Assembly (NCBI RefSeq): GCF_001418205.1
Contig: NZ_LIQF01000014.1
Span: 1-64,000 of the forward strand
Reading direction: 5' to 3'
Length of the DNA stretch: 64,000 nucleotides
Source: Marinomonas fungiae
GTDB taxonomy: Bacteria; Pseudomonadota; Gammaproteobacteria; Pseudomonadales; Marinomonadaceae
The position numbers and the translations under genes are program-made. The notes beneath the pieces are model-generated. The model did not search any database and had not been told where the DNA came from. It saw nothing but the letters and a program-made list of their open reading frames with translations. This document shows, one piece after another, positions 55,727 through 64,000 of this stretch; within the stretch, counting starts at the first letter, position 1, and each line of letters starts with the position of its first letter.

Positions 55727-56060
55727 TATAAATTTAAGAAACAAAAAGACGCCCTTGGGCGTCTCAGGCTTGATAATAAAATCCTCGCCTTCGTGCGGGG
55801 ATTTTTATAATAGCCTCATGCTTGAAGAACGCCCCTACAGATATCTCCTATGTTAATAAACTCCGTTTGTTAACAAGATCAAACACCAATCACTTTTCGG
55901 AAAGTTTTCCCTCATTGCGAGCTTATATTCATTAGAAAGCCCGCCTCAGGTTCCTGACAAAATGATATGACATTGAAGCTATCCGCCTAAGCAGACAAAA
56001 ATCAAAGCACTCTAAACTAACGAGTGTTAATAGAGGTACTTATACTTTCGTTAGGACATC
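55727..56060. other. Intergenic region after mesD
   Basis: The 334-base gap has a GACGCCC/GGGCGTC hairpin (55748-55763, loop TT, no T-run) and the terminator at 55778. The rest is AT-rich with no gene or clear regulatory motif that I can support. Confidence 0.6.
55778..55806 (+). terminator. Intrinsic terminator after mesD
   Basis: AAAATCCTCGC, loop CTTCGT, GCGGGGATTT (one wobble pair), then T5. Confidence 0.82.
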
Positions 56061-57410
56061 CTAAAAACGGAATATAGCAATGGGAACATCCTCTGAATTT
56101 AATACGCTATCCTCTAACAGAATTTGTTGACTTTCAGTAAGTATGCCTTGTGTTAACTCTCGGTATTTCTCCACTAACTCCGCATCACTGAGAGGATCTT
56201 CAGGATCTCCTTTACGAGTTTTCTGATGATGCTCAATCAGGCTTCCATTGCTCAAAGTAATGATCACTTTTGCCGATCTCACACTAGGGTATAAAGCACT
56301 CAGGCCTTCATCTCGGTGAACCTTAATCCGTTTCGCAAACTCCCGAATATCTTGGCGCTGTAAAGTTTCTTCACTAAAAGCATGCAGACGAGCTTTACCC
56401 GTCAAACAGTGAACCGCGACGCAATACTGCAAACTAAAACGAGCCTGCTGGGCATCATCTGGGAAGGGACGATCACACATTTTTTTGGTTGCATCGTACC
56501 CGTACACATCTATGGATTGAATATCAGCATAAGTAAGTTGGTACTTTTTCAAAACATGTCCAACTCCATCAATAGCTGGGAATATATGCCCACAACAACC
56601 ATGATTCTTGATGGTCATTCTAGTGATAGGAGTCCAGTCGTACATGCCATCAAAGGCTTTATCCCAATTTACCGTCGCCTCAGTCGTCGCATTGGCCCAG
56701 CCATACAATCCACTCAAGCTATCAATGGAGGTTTCTACACCCGCCAATGCTGACTTGCCCGCTAGAATTCCAGCTTGAGCCGCATGACCTGCATGTAGTG
56801 CTTTTGTCATGCCTTTCCCTTGTAGATTAGCTTGATGTCCGCCAGCAAAACTACTAGCAATGCCTATGGCGTGCATGATCTGCTCTTGAGTTCCTGATGC
56901 CAACATTACAGTTGCCACAGCAGCACCAATCGTGCCCACGGTCGAAGTTGTGTGCCAATACTTATAATGCGCTGGCTGGATAGCCAATGCTAAGCGGCAC
57001 CCTACTTCATAGCCTGCAATAATGGAGCGATGTAAAACGTCAAGCGAAACGGCTTCTTGCTGAGCAACCGCAAGCGCGGCCGAAATAGTCGGGCTACCTG
57101 GATGATAGCCGCCGTCTTTGAAAATATCATCGAACTCTACAGTGTGACTGGCCACCCCATTGATGAAAGCAGCATAACTTGCCGAAACATAATCACTATC
57201 CACATAGGAATAAGCTTTACCTACCCCTTTGTCTAGAACATCTTTTAATTCAGTACAAGGACTTCTTATTGCGCCCGGTAATGTTGTTGCATACCAATCT
57301 AATAATACTCGCCGGGTAGCCCTTAAAACATCGTCAGACAATGAACAATGCTGCCAGTGAAAGGCTAATTCAGATAGTTCAATAATTGGATTTTTCAAGT
57401 AAAACTCCAA
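56061..57410 (-). CDS. MmgE/PrpD-family protein
   Basis: The 449-residue protein belongs to the 2-methylcitrate dehydratase/cis-aconitate decarboxylase/epimerase superfamily. Blocks are VEFDDIFKDGGYHPGS (His/Asp pocket), WHTTSTVGTIGAAVA, KALHAGHAAQAGILA and KNHGCCGHIFPAIDGVG. Members isomerise, dehydrate, decarboxylate or epimerise carboxylic acids; which one is not readable here. It is the second gene of a tctC-mmgE run, with a terminator-like hairpin between the two. Confidence 0.85.
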   Translation of the reverse strand: MEFYLKNPIIELSELAFHWQHCSLSDDVLRATRRVLLDWYATTLPGAIRSPCTELKDVLDKGVGKAYSYVDSDYVSASYAAFINGVASHTVEFDDIFKDGGYHPGSPTISAALAVAQQEAVSLDVLHRSIIAGYEVGCRLALAIQPAHYKYWHTTSTVGTIGAAVATVMLASGTQEQIMHAIGIASSFAGGHQANLQGKGMTKALHAGHAAQAGILAGKSALAGVETSIDSLSGLYGWANATTEATVNWDKAFDGMYDWTPITRMTIKNHGCCGHIFPAIDGVGHVLKKYQLTYADIQSIDVYGYDATKKMCDRPFPDDAQQARFSLQYCVAVHCLTGKARLHAFSEETLQRQDIREFAKRIKVHRDEGLSALYPSVRSAKVIITLSNGSLIEHHQKTRKGDPEDPLSDAELVEKYRELTQGILTESQQILLEDSVLNSEDVPIAIFRF

Positions 57411-57442
57411 AAAGCAAATGTTAATAATCTTTTGACTCTAGT

Positions 57443-57479
57443 AAAAAGAAAAAAGGGCGTAGCTGCCCTTTTCTTTTTA
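57443..57479 (-). terminator. Terminator between tctC1 and the MmgE/PrpD gene
   Basis: On the minus strand AAAAGGGC, loop AGCTAC, GCCCTTTTTT. Partial readthrough is likely, since the gene downstream has no clear promoter of its own. Confidence 0.75.
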
Positions 57480-57484
57480 TTTAA

Positions 57485-58456
57485 TTATTCAATAACGCCT
57501 GCTTTCTTTAGATTGTATTCCGCCAACTCTGAAATTCGATTAGCGGCTTTGTAATACTCAACTGGACCTAGCCAAGAGTCAATAACCCCTGAGTTTCTCG
57601 CATAGGTTTGATAATCCTCATCCAACATCGCTTTATGGAATGCATCAGCAATTTGCTCCTGTGTTTCTTCAGGGATGCCTTTAGGTCCAAATACTCCTCG
57701 TAACTGCACCCAGCTGTTATCAACGTTATAACCTTGATCTGAGAAGGTTTTGATACTCTCATAACCATCTAGAGGCTGCATGCCATGAACCCCTAAGCCC
57801 TTAATTCGGCCAGCATCAAAGAAAGATTTCGCACCGCCCAGACTCGACATACCAACGTCAATATGCCCACCAAGTAAAGCTGCAACAATATCTGGCGTAG
57901 AGTTAAACGCGACCCAGTTAAGCTCCACACCCGCCGCTTCAGCATACATACTCATACTAATGTATTGAGTCGACCCAACAGGACCAAAGCCTCCTACATT
58001 AATCGTGCGTTTTTTAGCGGCTTGTTCTAGATCCTTAAGATCATTTAAATCTGAATCGGCACGAACATACATTAAATTCTGGTCTTCTTGGGTCGTTGCA
58101 ATCCAAGAAAAATCATCTAAGGCGAATGTTCCTTTTAAGTTATCCACCATACCGGTGAAATGAGAAAGCGTGTTAATGCCTAATGTTTGACCATCAGGCT
58201 TCGCTGAACGTACACGCGCCATCTGCGAAGCACCACCGCCACCAGGAGAGTTGACTACAATAATATTCTCGCCAATCTGAGGCTCAAGCGATTTTGCTAA
58301 GGTACGAATAAAGATATCGGACGACCCGCCAGCCTTAGTATGCATATAAATGGTGACAGGGCCATTAGGCCACTTTTCCTCTGCTATAGCACCTAAACTA
58401 ACGGTTGCTACGACTGTAGCTACGGCGACTTTACCTAAGATTGATTTTATAGACAT
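57485..58456 (-). CDS. TctC-family substrate-binding protein (copy 1)
   Basis: The 323-residue exported binding protein of the tripartite tricarboxylate type has signal MSIKSILGKVAVATVVATVSLGAIA. The body has MHTKAGGSSDIFIRTLAKSL, VVNSPGGGGASQM and DFSWIATTQED. It is about two-thirds identical by eye to the copy at 60230-61228. No TctA or TctB subunit gene is in the window, so it may act as an extracytoplasmic sensor/binder or with a transporter elsewhere. Confidence 0.87.
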   Translation of the reverse strand: MSIKSILGKVAVATVVATVSLGAIAEEKWPNGPVTIYMHTKAGGSSDIFIRTLAKSLEPQIGENIIVVNSPGGGGASQMARVRSAKPDGQTLGINTLSHFTGMVDNLKGTFALDDFSWIATTQEDQNLMYVRADSDLNDLKDLEQAAKKRTINVGGFGPVGSTQYISMSMYAEAAGVELNWVAFNSTPDIVAALLGGHIDVGMSSLGGAKSFFDAGRIKGLGVHGMQPLDGYESIKTFSDQGYNVDNSWVQLRGVFGPKGIPEETQEQIADAFHKAMLDEDYQTYARNSGVIDSWLGPVEYYKAANRISELAEYNLKKAGVIE

Positions 58457-58594
58457 GCTATTACCTTCTTTCTTTTTATAAGTGGTTTTACGAACACTAT
58501 GATCGTCTCACCGTTGCATCATCCATAAAACTAAATATATGTAAGGCCTGCCCTAACTTTTAATCACTTTTCTCTCTTTTGATCGTTAGAATCA

Positions 58595-59476
58595 CTACCT
58601 TTCCATTGTCTCTCTTATCCACTTGAGAAACTTCAGCAGTGCATCACTGGGTGATGCTTTGTTAGACCAAACAAGATAATAGCTTTCTCCTGGCTTGTAA
58701 GATTCAGGGAAAGGCGACACCAACTGGCCTTTCTCAATCATTCCTTCAACAAACACTTTCACTGCCAATGCCACTCCCATACCCATAGAAGCCGCCTCAT
58801 AAGCGGAAGAAGAATAATCAAAACGAATACCTTTGTGATTATTAAAGGCAATTTTTTTGGAATTAAACCATCCTTCCCAATCATGATTACGCGCCAATGA
58901 ATGTAATAAAGTCACACCTTGAAGATCCTCTGGTTTTGAGATTTGGTGGTTCTCTAGAAATTCAGGGCTGCATACGGGAATAAGCTCGATATCAACAAGC
59001 TTCTCGGCATGCAATTCTGGCCAATCACCAAATCCTGAGCGTATCGCAGCATCAATATTCTGTGTTTCAAAGTCTACTGGCTTAAGCGACGAAGATATCC
59101 GCACTTCAGTCGCTTCAAAACGCTTGTGAAAGTCAGCTAACCTAGGTATTAACCAACGCTGCGAAAAAGTTGTGTAGGACTGTATAGATAAAATGTCTCT
59201 ACGCCCCCTACGGGAAACCTTTCGTGCCGCATCGGCAATGTCTTGAAAGGCGCTCTCTATCCCATCAAACAGCTCTTTACCTTCATCCGTTAATTCAATA
59301 CCACGGTGCAAGCGTTTAAAAAGTGCTACTCCCAAATAATCCTCTAAAACTTTGACCTGTCTGCTTACAGCAACTTGCGAAACATTTAAATCTTCTGCTG
59401 CTGCGGTCAAACTCAAAAGACGTGCAGCCGATTCAAAGGCTTTGAGGGGGTTAAGTGGTGGCAAAGGCTGTTTCAT
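58595..59476 (-). CDS. LysR-family regulator of the catabolic island
   Basis: The 293-residue regulator of GcvA type has its N-terminus PLNPLKAFESAARLLSLTAAAEDLNVSQVAVSRQVKVLEDYL with an HTH at about residues 20-50, and an effector domain from DILSIQSYTTFSQRWLIPRL. It is divergent from a thioesterase gene and flanked by both TctC genes, so it probably regulates both arms. The gap carries repeated TNAGTCAA boxes. Confidence 0.88.
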   Translation of the reverse strand: MKQPLPPLNPLKAFESAARLLSLTAAAEDLNVSQVAVSRQVKVLEDYLGVALFKRLHRGIELTDEGKELFDGIESAFQDIADAARKVSRRGRRDILSIQSYTTFSQRWLIPRLADFHKRFEATEVRISSSLKPVDFETQNIDAAIRSGFGDWPELHAEKLVDIELIPVCSPEFLENHQISKPEDLQGVTLLHSLARNHDWEGWFNSKKIAFNNHKGIRFDYSSSAYEAASMGMGVALAVKVFVEGMIEKGQLVSPFPESYKPGESYYLVWSNKASPSDALLKFLKWIRETMER

Positions 59477-59529
59477 AATTGACCTACTATCGGTAAGTGT
59501 AGGTGGGTATCATTAGCCATAACTTTTTG

Positions 59530-59588
59530 TTAGTCAAGGTCATTATTGTCAGTCAAATCAGCATAGTAAATCAAAACCAATTGACTAA
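59530..59588. promoter_or_regulatory. Repeated TNAGTCAA boxes, candidate LysR sites
   Basis: TTAGTCAA (59530-59537), TCAGTCAA (59549-59556) and the inverted TTGACTAA (59581-59588) lie in the gap between the divergent LysR and thioesterase genes. The outer two form a dyad. Confidence 0.5.
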
Positions 59589-59623
59589 AATAAAAGCTTC
59601 TCAGTATCTAAGCCAAGGTAACT

Positions 59624-60019
59624 ATGTTGCATACTACTATTATCCAGCCAAGATTTTCCGAAACCGATAAGTTAGGACATATCAGTAACACGGTACTTCC
59701 TGTGTGGATGGCCGAATCACGATCATCTTTTTGTAGAAGCGCATTAGAAATTACTCAACCTTGGGTAGTTGCTAATATTTCTATCGACTTTGTCAAAGAG
59801 ATATTCCACGGCGATAACGTTGTGATCACGACATCCGTGCATCGAATTGGCTCTAAATCGATCTCGTTCTATCAAGAAATATTTCAGAACAATACCCTCT
59901 GCGCTTTAGGAAAAACCACAGTGGTATGTATCGATGAACATAATAAAAGCTGCTCTGTACCAGAAGAATGCAAAGACAAGCTTTCAGGATATCTTAAATA
60001 TCAAGATGAAATAGCATAG
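59624..60019 (+). CDS. Hotdog-fold acyl-CoA thioesterase (FadM/4HBT)
   Basis: The 131-residue protein has the hotdog active-site loop RFSETDKLGHISNTVLPVWMAESRS. It has an FxETDxxGHxxN block (acid/His pair), and IGSKSISFYQEIF is typical of the FadM/YbgC group. It probably releases an acid from a CoA thioester within this island's pathway. ATG 59624 lies divergent from the LysR gene. Confidence 0.82.
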   Translation: MLHTTIIQPRFSETDKLGHISNTVLPVWMAESRSSFCRSALEITQPWVVANISIDFVKEIFHGDNVVITTSVHRIGSKSISFYQEIFQNNTLCALGKTTVVCIDEHNKSCSVPEECKDKLSGYLKYQDEIA

Positions 60020-60229
60020 TAAACTTGACTACCTGATTAGACACAAAAAAGTCACCTCATCACAATACAGATTTAAACAAGGTCATTAAGTAAAAAATAC
60101 GCCCTCCTAACCTTTGGTCACCCAAGCCATGACTTATGGTCAGTAGCTCATAACTCCATCATCTGAGACTCTTCCAATGGGAAATCCCCTGCTCTTCCAA
60201 CAAAAATAAACAAGAAGGGAGATCATCAC

Positions 60230-61228
60230 ATGATGGTTCAAAAGATATTTAAGAATACGGGAAAATTACTCGGCATTGCGACTATTTCGCTCTCCGCAAC
60301 GGTTGCAACCAGCTTAGCTTACGCAGAAAGTAACTGGCCCACAGGCCCTGTAAAAATGATTATGCATACGAAAGCCGGTGGCTCTGCGGATGTGTTTATT
60401 CGTACACTAGCAAAAAGTCTAGAACCAGAGATTGGACAAGAAATAATCGTCATTAATTCGCCGGGCGGAGGCGGTGCCAGCCAGATGGGCCGCATCCGAC
60501 CAGCAGAACCCGATGGTCTTACACTCGGTGTAAATACATTAACTCATTTCACCAGCATGCTTACTAACCTAAAAGGCACCTTTTCTATCGATGACTTTTC
60601 ATGGATTGCCTCCACCCAAGAAGACGCCATTATTTTCTTTGTGAGAGAAAACTCGGATATTCATGACATTAACGATCTGGTGGCTAAAGCTCGAGAAAAT
60701 AACGGCAATATTAATATTGGAGGCTTTGGACCAATTGGCTCCATGCAAAATATTGGTATGTCCATGTTGGAAAATGCGGCTGACGTAAAATTCAAATGGG
60801 TTGGATTTAATGCCACGCCAGACATTATCGCAGCATTATTAGGCGGACATGTGGATGTGGGCATTTCCAATCTCGGTGCATTAAAGTCCTTTTTTGATGC
60901 TGACCGCATCAAGGGGCTAGGAGTACTGGGTGAGAAACGTTTAACCGGTCTACCGGATGTCGCCACCCTGACGCAACAAGGCTATGACGTAGATAACAGT
61001 TGGCTACAGGTACGCGGCATTTTTGGACCTGCTAACATGCCAATGGAAACACAGCAAAAAATCGCAGATGCCTTCCACAAAGCCATGCAATCTGACAGCT
61101 ACCAAACATACGCCCGGGCCGCTGGCGTAGAAGACTCGTTAATGGGGCCTGAAGCCTATACCGCCTTTGTCAAAAATATTTCTAAAGTCGCGAAGACTCA
61201 ATTGGAACAAGCGGGCGTCTTAGAATAA
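60230..61228 (+). CDS. TctC-family substrate-binding protein (copy 2)
   Basis: The 332-residue exported protein has a signal near MVQKIFKNTGKLLGIATISLSATVATSLAYA. MHTKAGGSADVFIRTLAKSL and INSPGGGGASQMGR mirror copy 1, as do IGGFGPIGS and KGLGVLGE. AGAAGGGAGA precedes the start (two ATGs at 60230 and 60233). It follows the thioesterase gene and precedes the CoA-transferase gene, on the opposite strand to copy 1. Neither copy has a TctA/TctB partner in the window. Confidence 0.87.
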   Translation: MMVQKIFKNTGKLLGIATISLSATVATSLAYAESNWPTGPVKMIMHTKAGGSADVFIRTLAKSLEPEIGQEIIVINSPGGGGASQMGRIRPAEPDGLTLGVNTLTHFTSMLTNLKGTFSIDDFSWIASTQEDAIIFFVRENSDIHDINDLVAKARENNGNINIGGFGPIGSMQNIGMSMLENAADVKFKWVGFNATPDIIAALLGGHVDVGISNLGALKSFFDADRIKGLGVLGEKRLTGLPDVATLTQQGYDVDNSWLQVRGIFGPANMPMETQQKIADAFHKAMQSDSYQTYARAAGVEDSLMGPEAYTAFVKNISKVAKTQLEQAGVLE

Positions 61229-61361
61229 AGACCTCCACTTGGACATAGATATTTCAGCTCGACATACGTCAACAACATGACGGACATGGATGTCTTTAAC
61301 CAACATGCTTTAAATAACAATTTCAGGCTAGTTTGCCTGCTCGATAAAAGGTCACCTTCCC

Positions 61362-62555
61362 ATGCCAAAAGCATTTGATAAAATTCGCATAATTGACACT
61401 ACCCACGTTCTGGCGGGTCCATTTGCCAGCTACCAGCTTGCCGTTCTTGGCGCTGAAGTGATTAAGGTAGAATCACCGGATGATCCAGACCAAGCACGCT
61501 TGCAAGGCTCGGACAGATCCCTGAACGATATTGGCATGGGCACGGCCTTTATGTCGCAGGCGTCCAACAAAAAAACACTGGCTCTAGACCTCAAAACCGA
61601 AGCCGGTAAAGAAGCTATGAAACGCCTGATAGCAACCGCCGATGTGTTTGTTGAAAATTACCGCCCAGGAGCCTTTGATGATCTTGGGTTAGGCTATGAG
61701 GAAATGTCTAAGCTAAACCCCAAACTCATTTACTGCTCTATTTCCGCCTTTGGTTCCACTGGTCCACGCCGTGAATTAACCGCTTATGACAATATCATTC
61801 AGGGCTTTTCAGGCATGATGGCAATGACCGGTTATGGCGATGGCAAGCCGCTTAAAAGTGGCGCGCCTGTGGTAGATTACGCCACTGGAACAACCGCTGC
61901 ATTTGCCATTTCTACGGCACTATTCCAGCGTGAACGTGAAGGCGGCAAAGGCCAATTTATCGACGTTTCCATGCTCGAAGTGGCCATGATTCTATACAGT
62001 TCTCACATAACCAGTTATATGTGGAATGGCAAGCACCCAGAAGCAAAAGGTAATGCCTACCCCTTCGCGACGATTGGTTGCTATGAAGCCTCTGACGTGC
62101 CAATGATGATTGCCGCGTCTAACTTGACACAACAAAAGGCTTTATGGACGGCTCTAGGGCGTGAAGACATGATCAAAACGAACAACAACCAGCGCCTTGA
62201 TAATCATGCAGAAGAAGCGGCAGTGTTAGCCGACATCATTAAGACTCAAACTGCCGATTATTGGGAAGAGTTTCTCAACAAGAAACGAGTACCAGCGGCA
62301 CGTATTCGTCGTATGGAAGAAGTCATGACCGACCCACAAGTGGCTGCTCGACAAGCAATACAAGCACTTAATGATCCAGACAGCCAAGTGAATGGCTTAA
62401 AAGTGCCAGTCTCTGCATTTAAGTTATCCAGCAGTCCAGCAGAAGTAAATAAAGCACCACAACCCGTTGGCGCACAAAGTGCAGAGCTACTTATGGAGTT
62501 AGGGTATTCGGAACAAGAGATTGCCAATATGCGAAAGCAAGGAGCCACTAACTAG
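61362..62555 (+). CDS. CaiB/BaiF family III CoA-transferase
   Basis: The 397-residue enzyme transfers CoA between a donor CoA thioester and a carboxylate through an Asp. IIDTTHVLAGPFASYQLAVLGAEVIKVE is the family N-terminus. GAPVVDYATGTTAAFAI holds the catalytic Asp (about residue 171). LDLKTEAGKEAMKRL and VENYRPGAFDDLGLGYE are also present. It would activate the substrate taken up by the TctC proteins. A hairpin terminator follows at 62610. Confidence 0.93.
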   Translation: MPKAFDKIRIIDTTHVLAGPFASYQLAVLGAEVIKVESPDDPDQARLQGSDRSLNDIGMGTAFMSQASNKKTLALDLKTEAGKEAMKRLIATADVFVENYRPGAFDDLGLGYEEMSKLNPKLIYCSISAFGSTGPRRELTAYDNIIQGFSGMMAMTGYGDGKPLKSGAPVVDYATGTTAAFAISTALFQREREGGKGQFIDVSMLEVAMILYSSHITSYMWNGKHPEAKGNAYPFATIGCYEASDVPMMIAASNLTQQKALWTALGREDMIKTNNNQRLDNHAEEAAVLADIIKTQTADYWEEFLNKKRVPAARIRRMEEVMTDPQVAARQAIQALNDPDSQVNGLKVPVSAFKLSSSPAEVNKAPQPVGAQSAELLMELGYSEQEIANMRKQGATN

Positions 62556-62609
62556 CGCCCTATTAAATGTAATGAGATTACATTTTCTATAGGTATCTTG
62601 CTTTCTAAG

Positions 62610-62643
62610 AAGGCGAATGCATTTTAGCCAGTTCGCCTTTTTT
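62610..62643 (+). terminator. Intrinsic terminator after the CoA-transferase gene
   Basis: AAGGCGAA, 14-base loop, TTCGCCTT, then a T-run to 62643. Confidence 0.8.
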
Positions 62644-62692
62644 ACATTGAGTTAATCCCCCATCACGAAACTCTGTATGAGAGGACGCAACA

Positions 62693-63211
62693 ATGATCTA
62701 TACCGTGGAATGCTCATTCAATAATCCTGCACAAGAAGCAGAATGGAATGCGTTTTATAGTAACGACAAACTACCGGCTCTGATTTCTGTTAACGGCTTC
62801 ATCACATCTCAACGCTTCATTGCATTAACTGATGGCTGCCCACGCTATCTCGCGATACACAGTATCCGCGCTGTGGAGGTATTAAGCAGCCGACACTACC
62901 TGCAAGCTGGCGGTGGCAACTTTGCTAAATGGCAAGAACACATCACAGACTGGCACCGCAACATTTACGATATGCCCGATCAAGCACCAGAAGTGAAAAA
63001 AGGCGACTATTTACTTTGTTGCGAAGCGTCATCGCAAGCTTTGCTAGAGCTTGGGCTAAAACCAATTGCGCTAAACGCCATTGCCTTAGATAAACAGCCT
63101 GAAAAACGGTGGCTCGCAGTATCAAGCCAGCTCACATTAGATGATATCAAAACTAACCAAGCAAACATTCATGTTTACCAAGCCATGGGGAAACAACTGA
63201 CTAGCTTTTAA
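62693..63211 (+). CDS. Unknown protein, possible ferredoxin-like-fold (EthD/Dabb-type)
   Basis: The 172-residue soluble protein starts MIYTVECSFNNPAQEAEWNAFYSNDKLPALISVNGFITSQRF, the layout of alpha-beta barrel (Dabb/EthD-like) proteins. A second half (KGDYLLCCEASSQALLELG) may repeat that fold. I do not recognise a named family. GAGAGGACGC precedes the ATG. It is alone after a terminator, before the convergent AbrB gene. Function is not inferred. Confidence 0.65.
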   Translation: MIYTVECSFNNPAQEAEWNAFYSNDKLPALISVNGFITSQRFIALTDGCPRYLAIHSIRAVEVLSSRHYLQAGGGNFAKWQEHITDWHRNIYDMPDQAPEVKKGDYLLCCEASSQALLELGLKPIALNAIALDKQPEKRWLAVSSQLTLDDIKTNQANIHVYQAMGKQLTSF

Positions 63212-63289
63212 CAAGATGAGGTTAACGGATCAATAAAGGCTAAAAGCAATCGATGCGACGGTTAAATTTGGTCATCTTGACGATAAGGG

Positions 63290-64000
63290 TTAGTTGTCTT
63301 GTTTCTTTATGAGCTTTACCATCCAAGGAACATTCGGCAAAATCAGAAAAATACGCATCAAATGAAAAGCTGTTATTAAGGCTACATCATCATGCAAAAA
63401 CTTAGCTGTTAAGGCCATCTCTGTGACGCTGCCAGGGGCAGATCCAAGCACTAAAGTACGCCAACTGATGTCACTCAATTCCGCAATAATTATCGCCAAC
63501 ATGGCACTGCTAATAATCAACAATCCTGTGGTCGAAATGACACTACCAATCTGCCGCCCTGCCCGTTGGAACAGCGCTCTCTTAAATGTGGAACCTAGCC
63601 ATGTTCCCAGTAGTATCTGCCCAAATGCTAAGACTTCACTGGGGTAAGGAGATAGAGGCAGCACATCTGTAGCAGAAGCCATTGAAGCAAATGCGAGCGC
63701 TCCTAAAAAAAATGGGCTATTGATCCGAAGGAAATAAAATAGGGTACTGGTAAGCACGGCACCAACGGTTAAGCAGAACATACCTAGATATTCATACTCA
63801 AACCCGACTAACGCAGAAGTCCTAGAACCAGCGCCATTGATGTAGTACAAAGCTAAAGGGATACAAGTCACAATAGCCGTGATTCTTAGTGTTTGTGCGA
63901 AAACGACCACGCCTGTATTGCCACCATACTTTTGGGCAAGGTTCGCCATCTCGACAGGCCCACCTGGCAAACAAGACAAAAAAGCCGTAACGGGGTCACA
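63290..64000 (-). CDS. AbrB-family membrane protein, cut by the window edge
   Basis: The frame is still open at 64000 on the minus strand, so the 5' part is missing; the visible part is about 236 residues. The first-half mark SCLPGGPVEMANLAQKYGGNTGVVVFAQTLRI and the second copy GSAPGSVTEMALTAKFLHDDVALITAFHLMRI are the duplicated motifs of the AbrB/DUF-type membrane family. A TTG at 63979 is not taken as the start because the conserved block continues upstream. About 5-6 membrane segments are visible. Its proximity to TctC genes invites a transport link, but none is proven. Confidence 0.82.
   Translation of the reverse strand, partial: CDPVTAFLSCLPGGPVEMANLAQKYGGNTGVVVFAQTLRITAIVTCIPLALYYINGAGSRTSALVGFEYEYLGMFCLTVGAVLTSTLFYFLRINSPFFLGALAFASMASATDVLPLSPYPSEVLAFGQILLGTWLGSTFKRALFQRAGRQIGSVISTTGLLIISSAMLAIIIAELSDISWRTLVLGSAPGSVTEMALTAKFLHDDVALITAFHLMRIFLILPNVPWMVKLIKKQDN

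Overview
The window looks like a chromosomal segment of a marine gammaproteobacterium, most like Marinomonas or a related Oceanospirillales genus. This is judged from protein style, moderate GC, TRAP transporters, a YajG/EpmC/MksBEF core and E. coli-like synteny such as tesA next to ybbA-ybbP. No rRNA or taxon-specific marker is present, so the assignment is an inference. There are about 60 real genes, no phage and no CRISPR array, one tRNA cluster, and one short degraded transposase relic.

Left part (1-12450): a tRNA-Glu/Gly/Glu cluster, the lipoprotein YajG, msrB, alaA, htpX with a textbook heat-shock promoter, a PilZ protein, and pdxB-epmC. The glycine cleavage locus follows, with gcvT divergent from glyA-gcvH-gcvP. 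The gap between gcvT and glyA carries two identical 16-bp palindromes that look like operators of one regulator. No glycine riboswitch is visible.

12450-16600 is a small accessory patch: a hairpin-rich non-coding stretch, a HEPN gene broken by two frameshifts, a secreted SnoaL-like protein, a DUF4336 protein and sstT. 16270-22468 holds an MksF-MksE-MksB (JetABC-type) condensin with bolA and a STAS gene downstream, and no JetD/MksG nuclease nearby.

22500-41400 is mostly housekeeping: cbiX, yfcH, a zinc-ribbon protein, a HAD hydrolase, hemH, cheV, tatD, polB, ybbA-ybbP/tesA, truC, yciH, a GGDEF-like protein with a degenerate active-site motif, and a TetR/flavodoxin-like reductase pair with two clear palindromic operators.

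41470-52440 is a ketone-body and short-chain-acid utilisation block. It contains atoE, atoB, atoA and atoD on the minus strand. On the plus strand are a LysR regulator, a PAS-sigma54 activator, a TRAP transporter and bdhA. Three dyads and a sigma54-like promoter sit in front of the TRAP operon, so a regulatory circuit can be read from the sequence.

53400-55810 carries mesX (DUF1852) and mesD (core-MetE), a folate-independent methionine synthase pair. It is preceded by a leader with two hairpins and a mutually exclusive long-range pairing, a candidate undescribed regulatory RNA. 56061-64000 is a catabolic island of unknown substrate: MmgE/PrpD, two paralogous TctC binding proteins, LysR, a thioesterase, a CaiB/BaiF CoA-transferase, an unknown protein and an AbrB-type membrane protein cut by the window edge.
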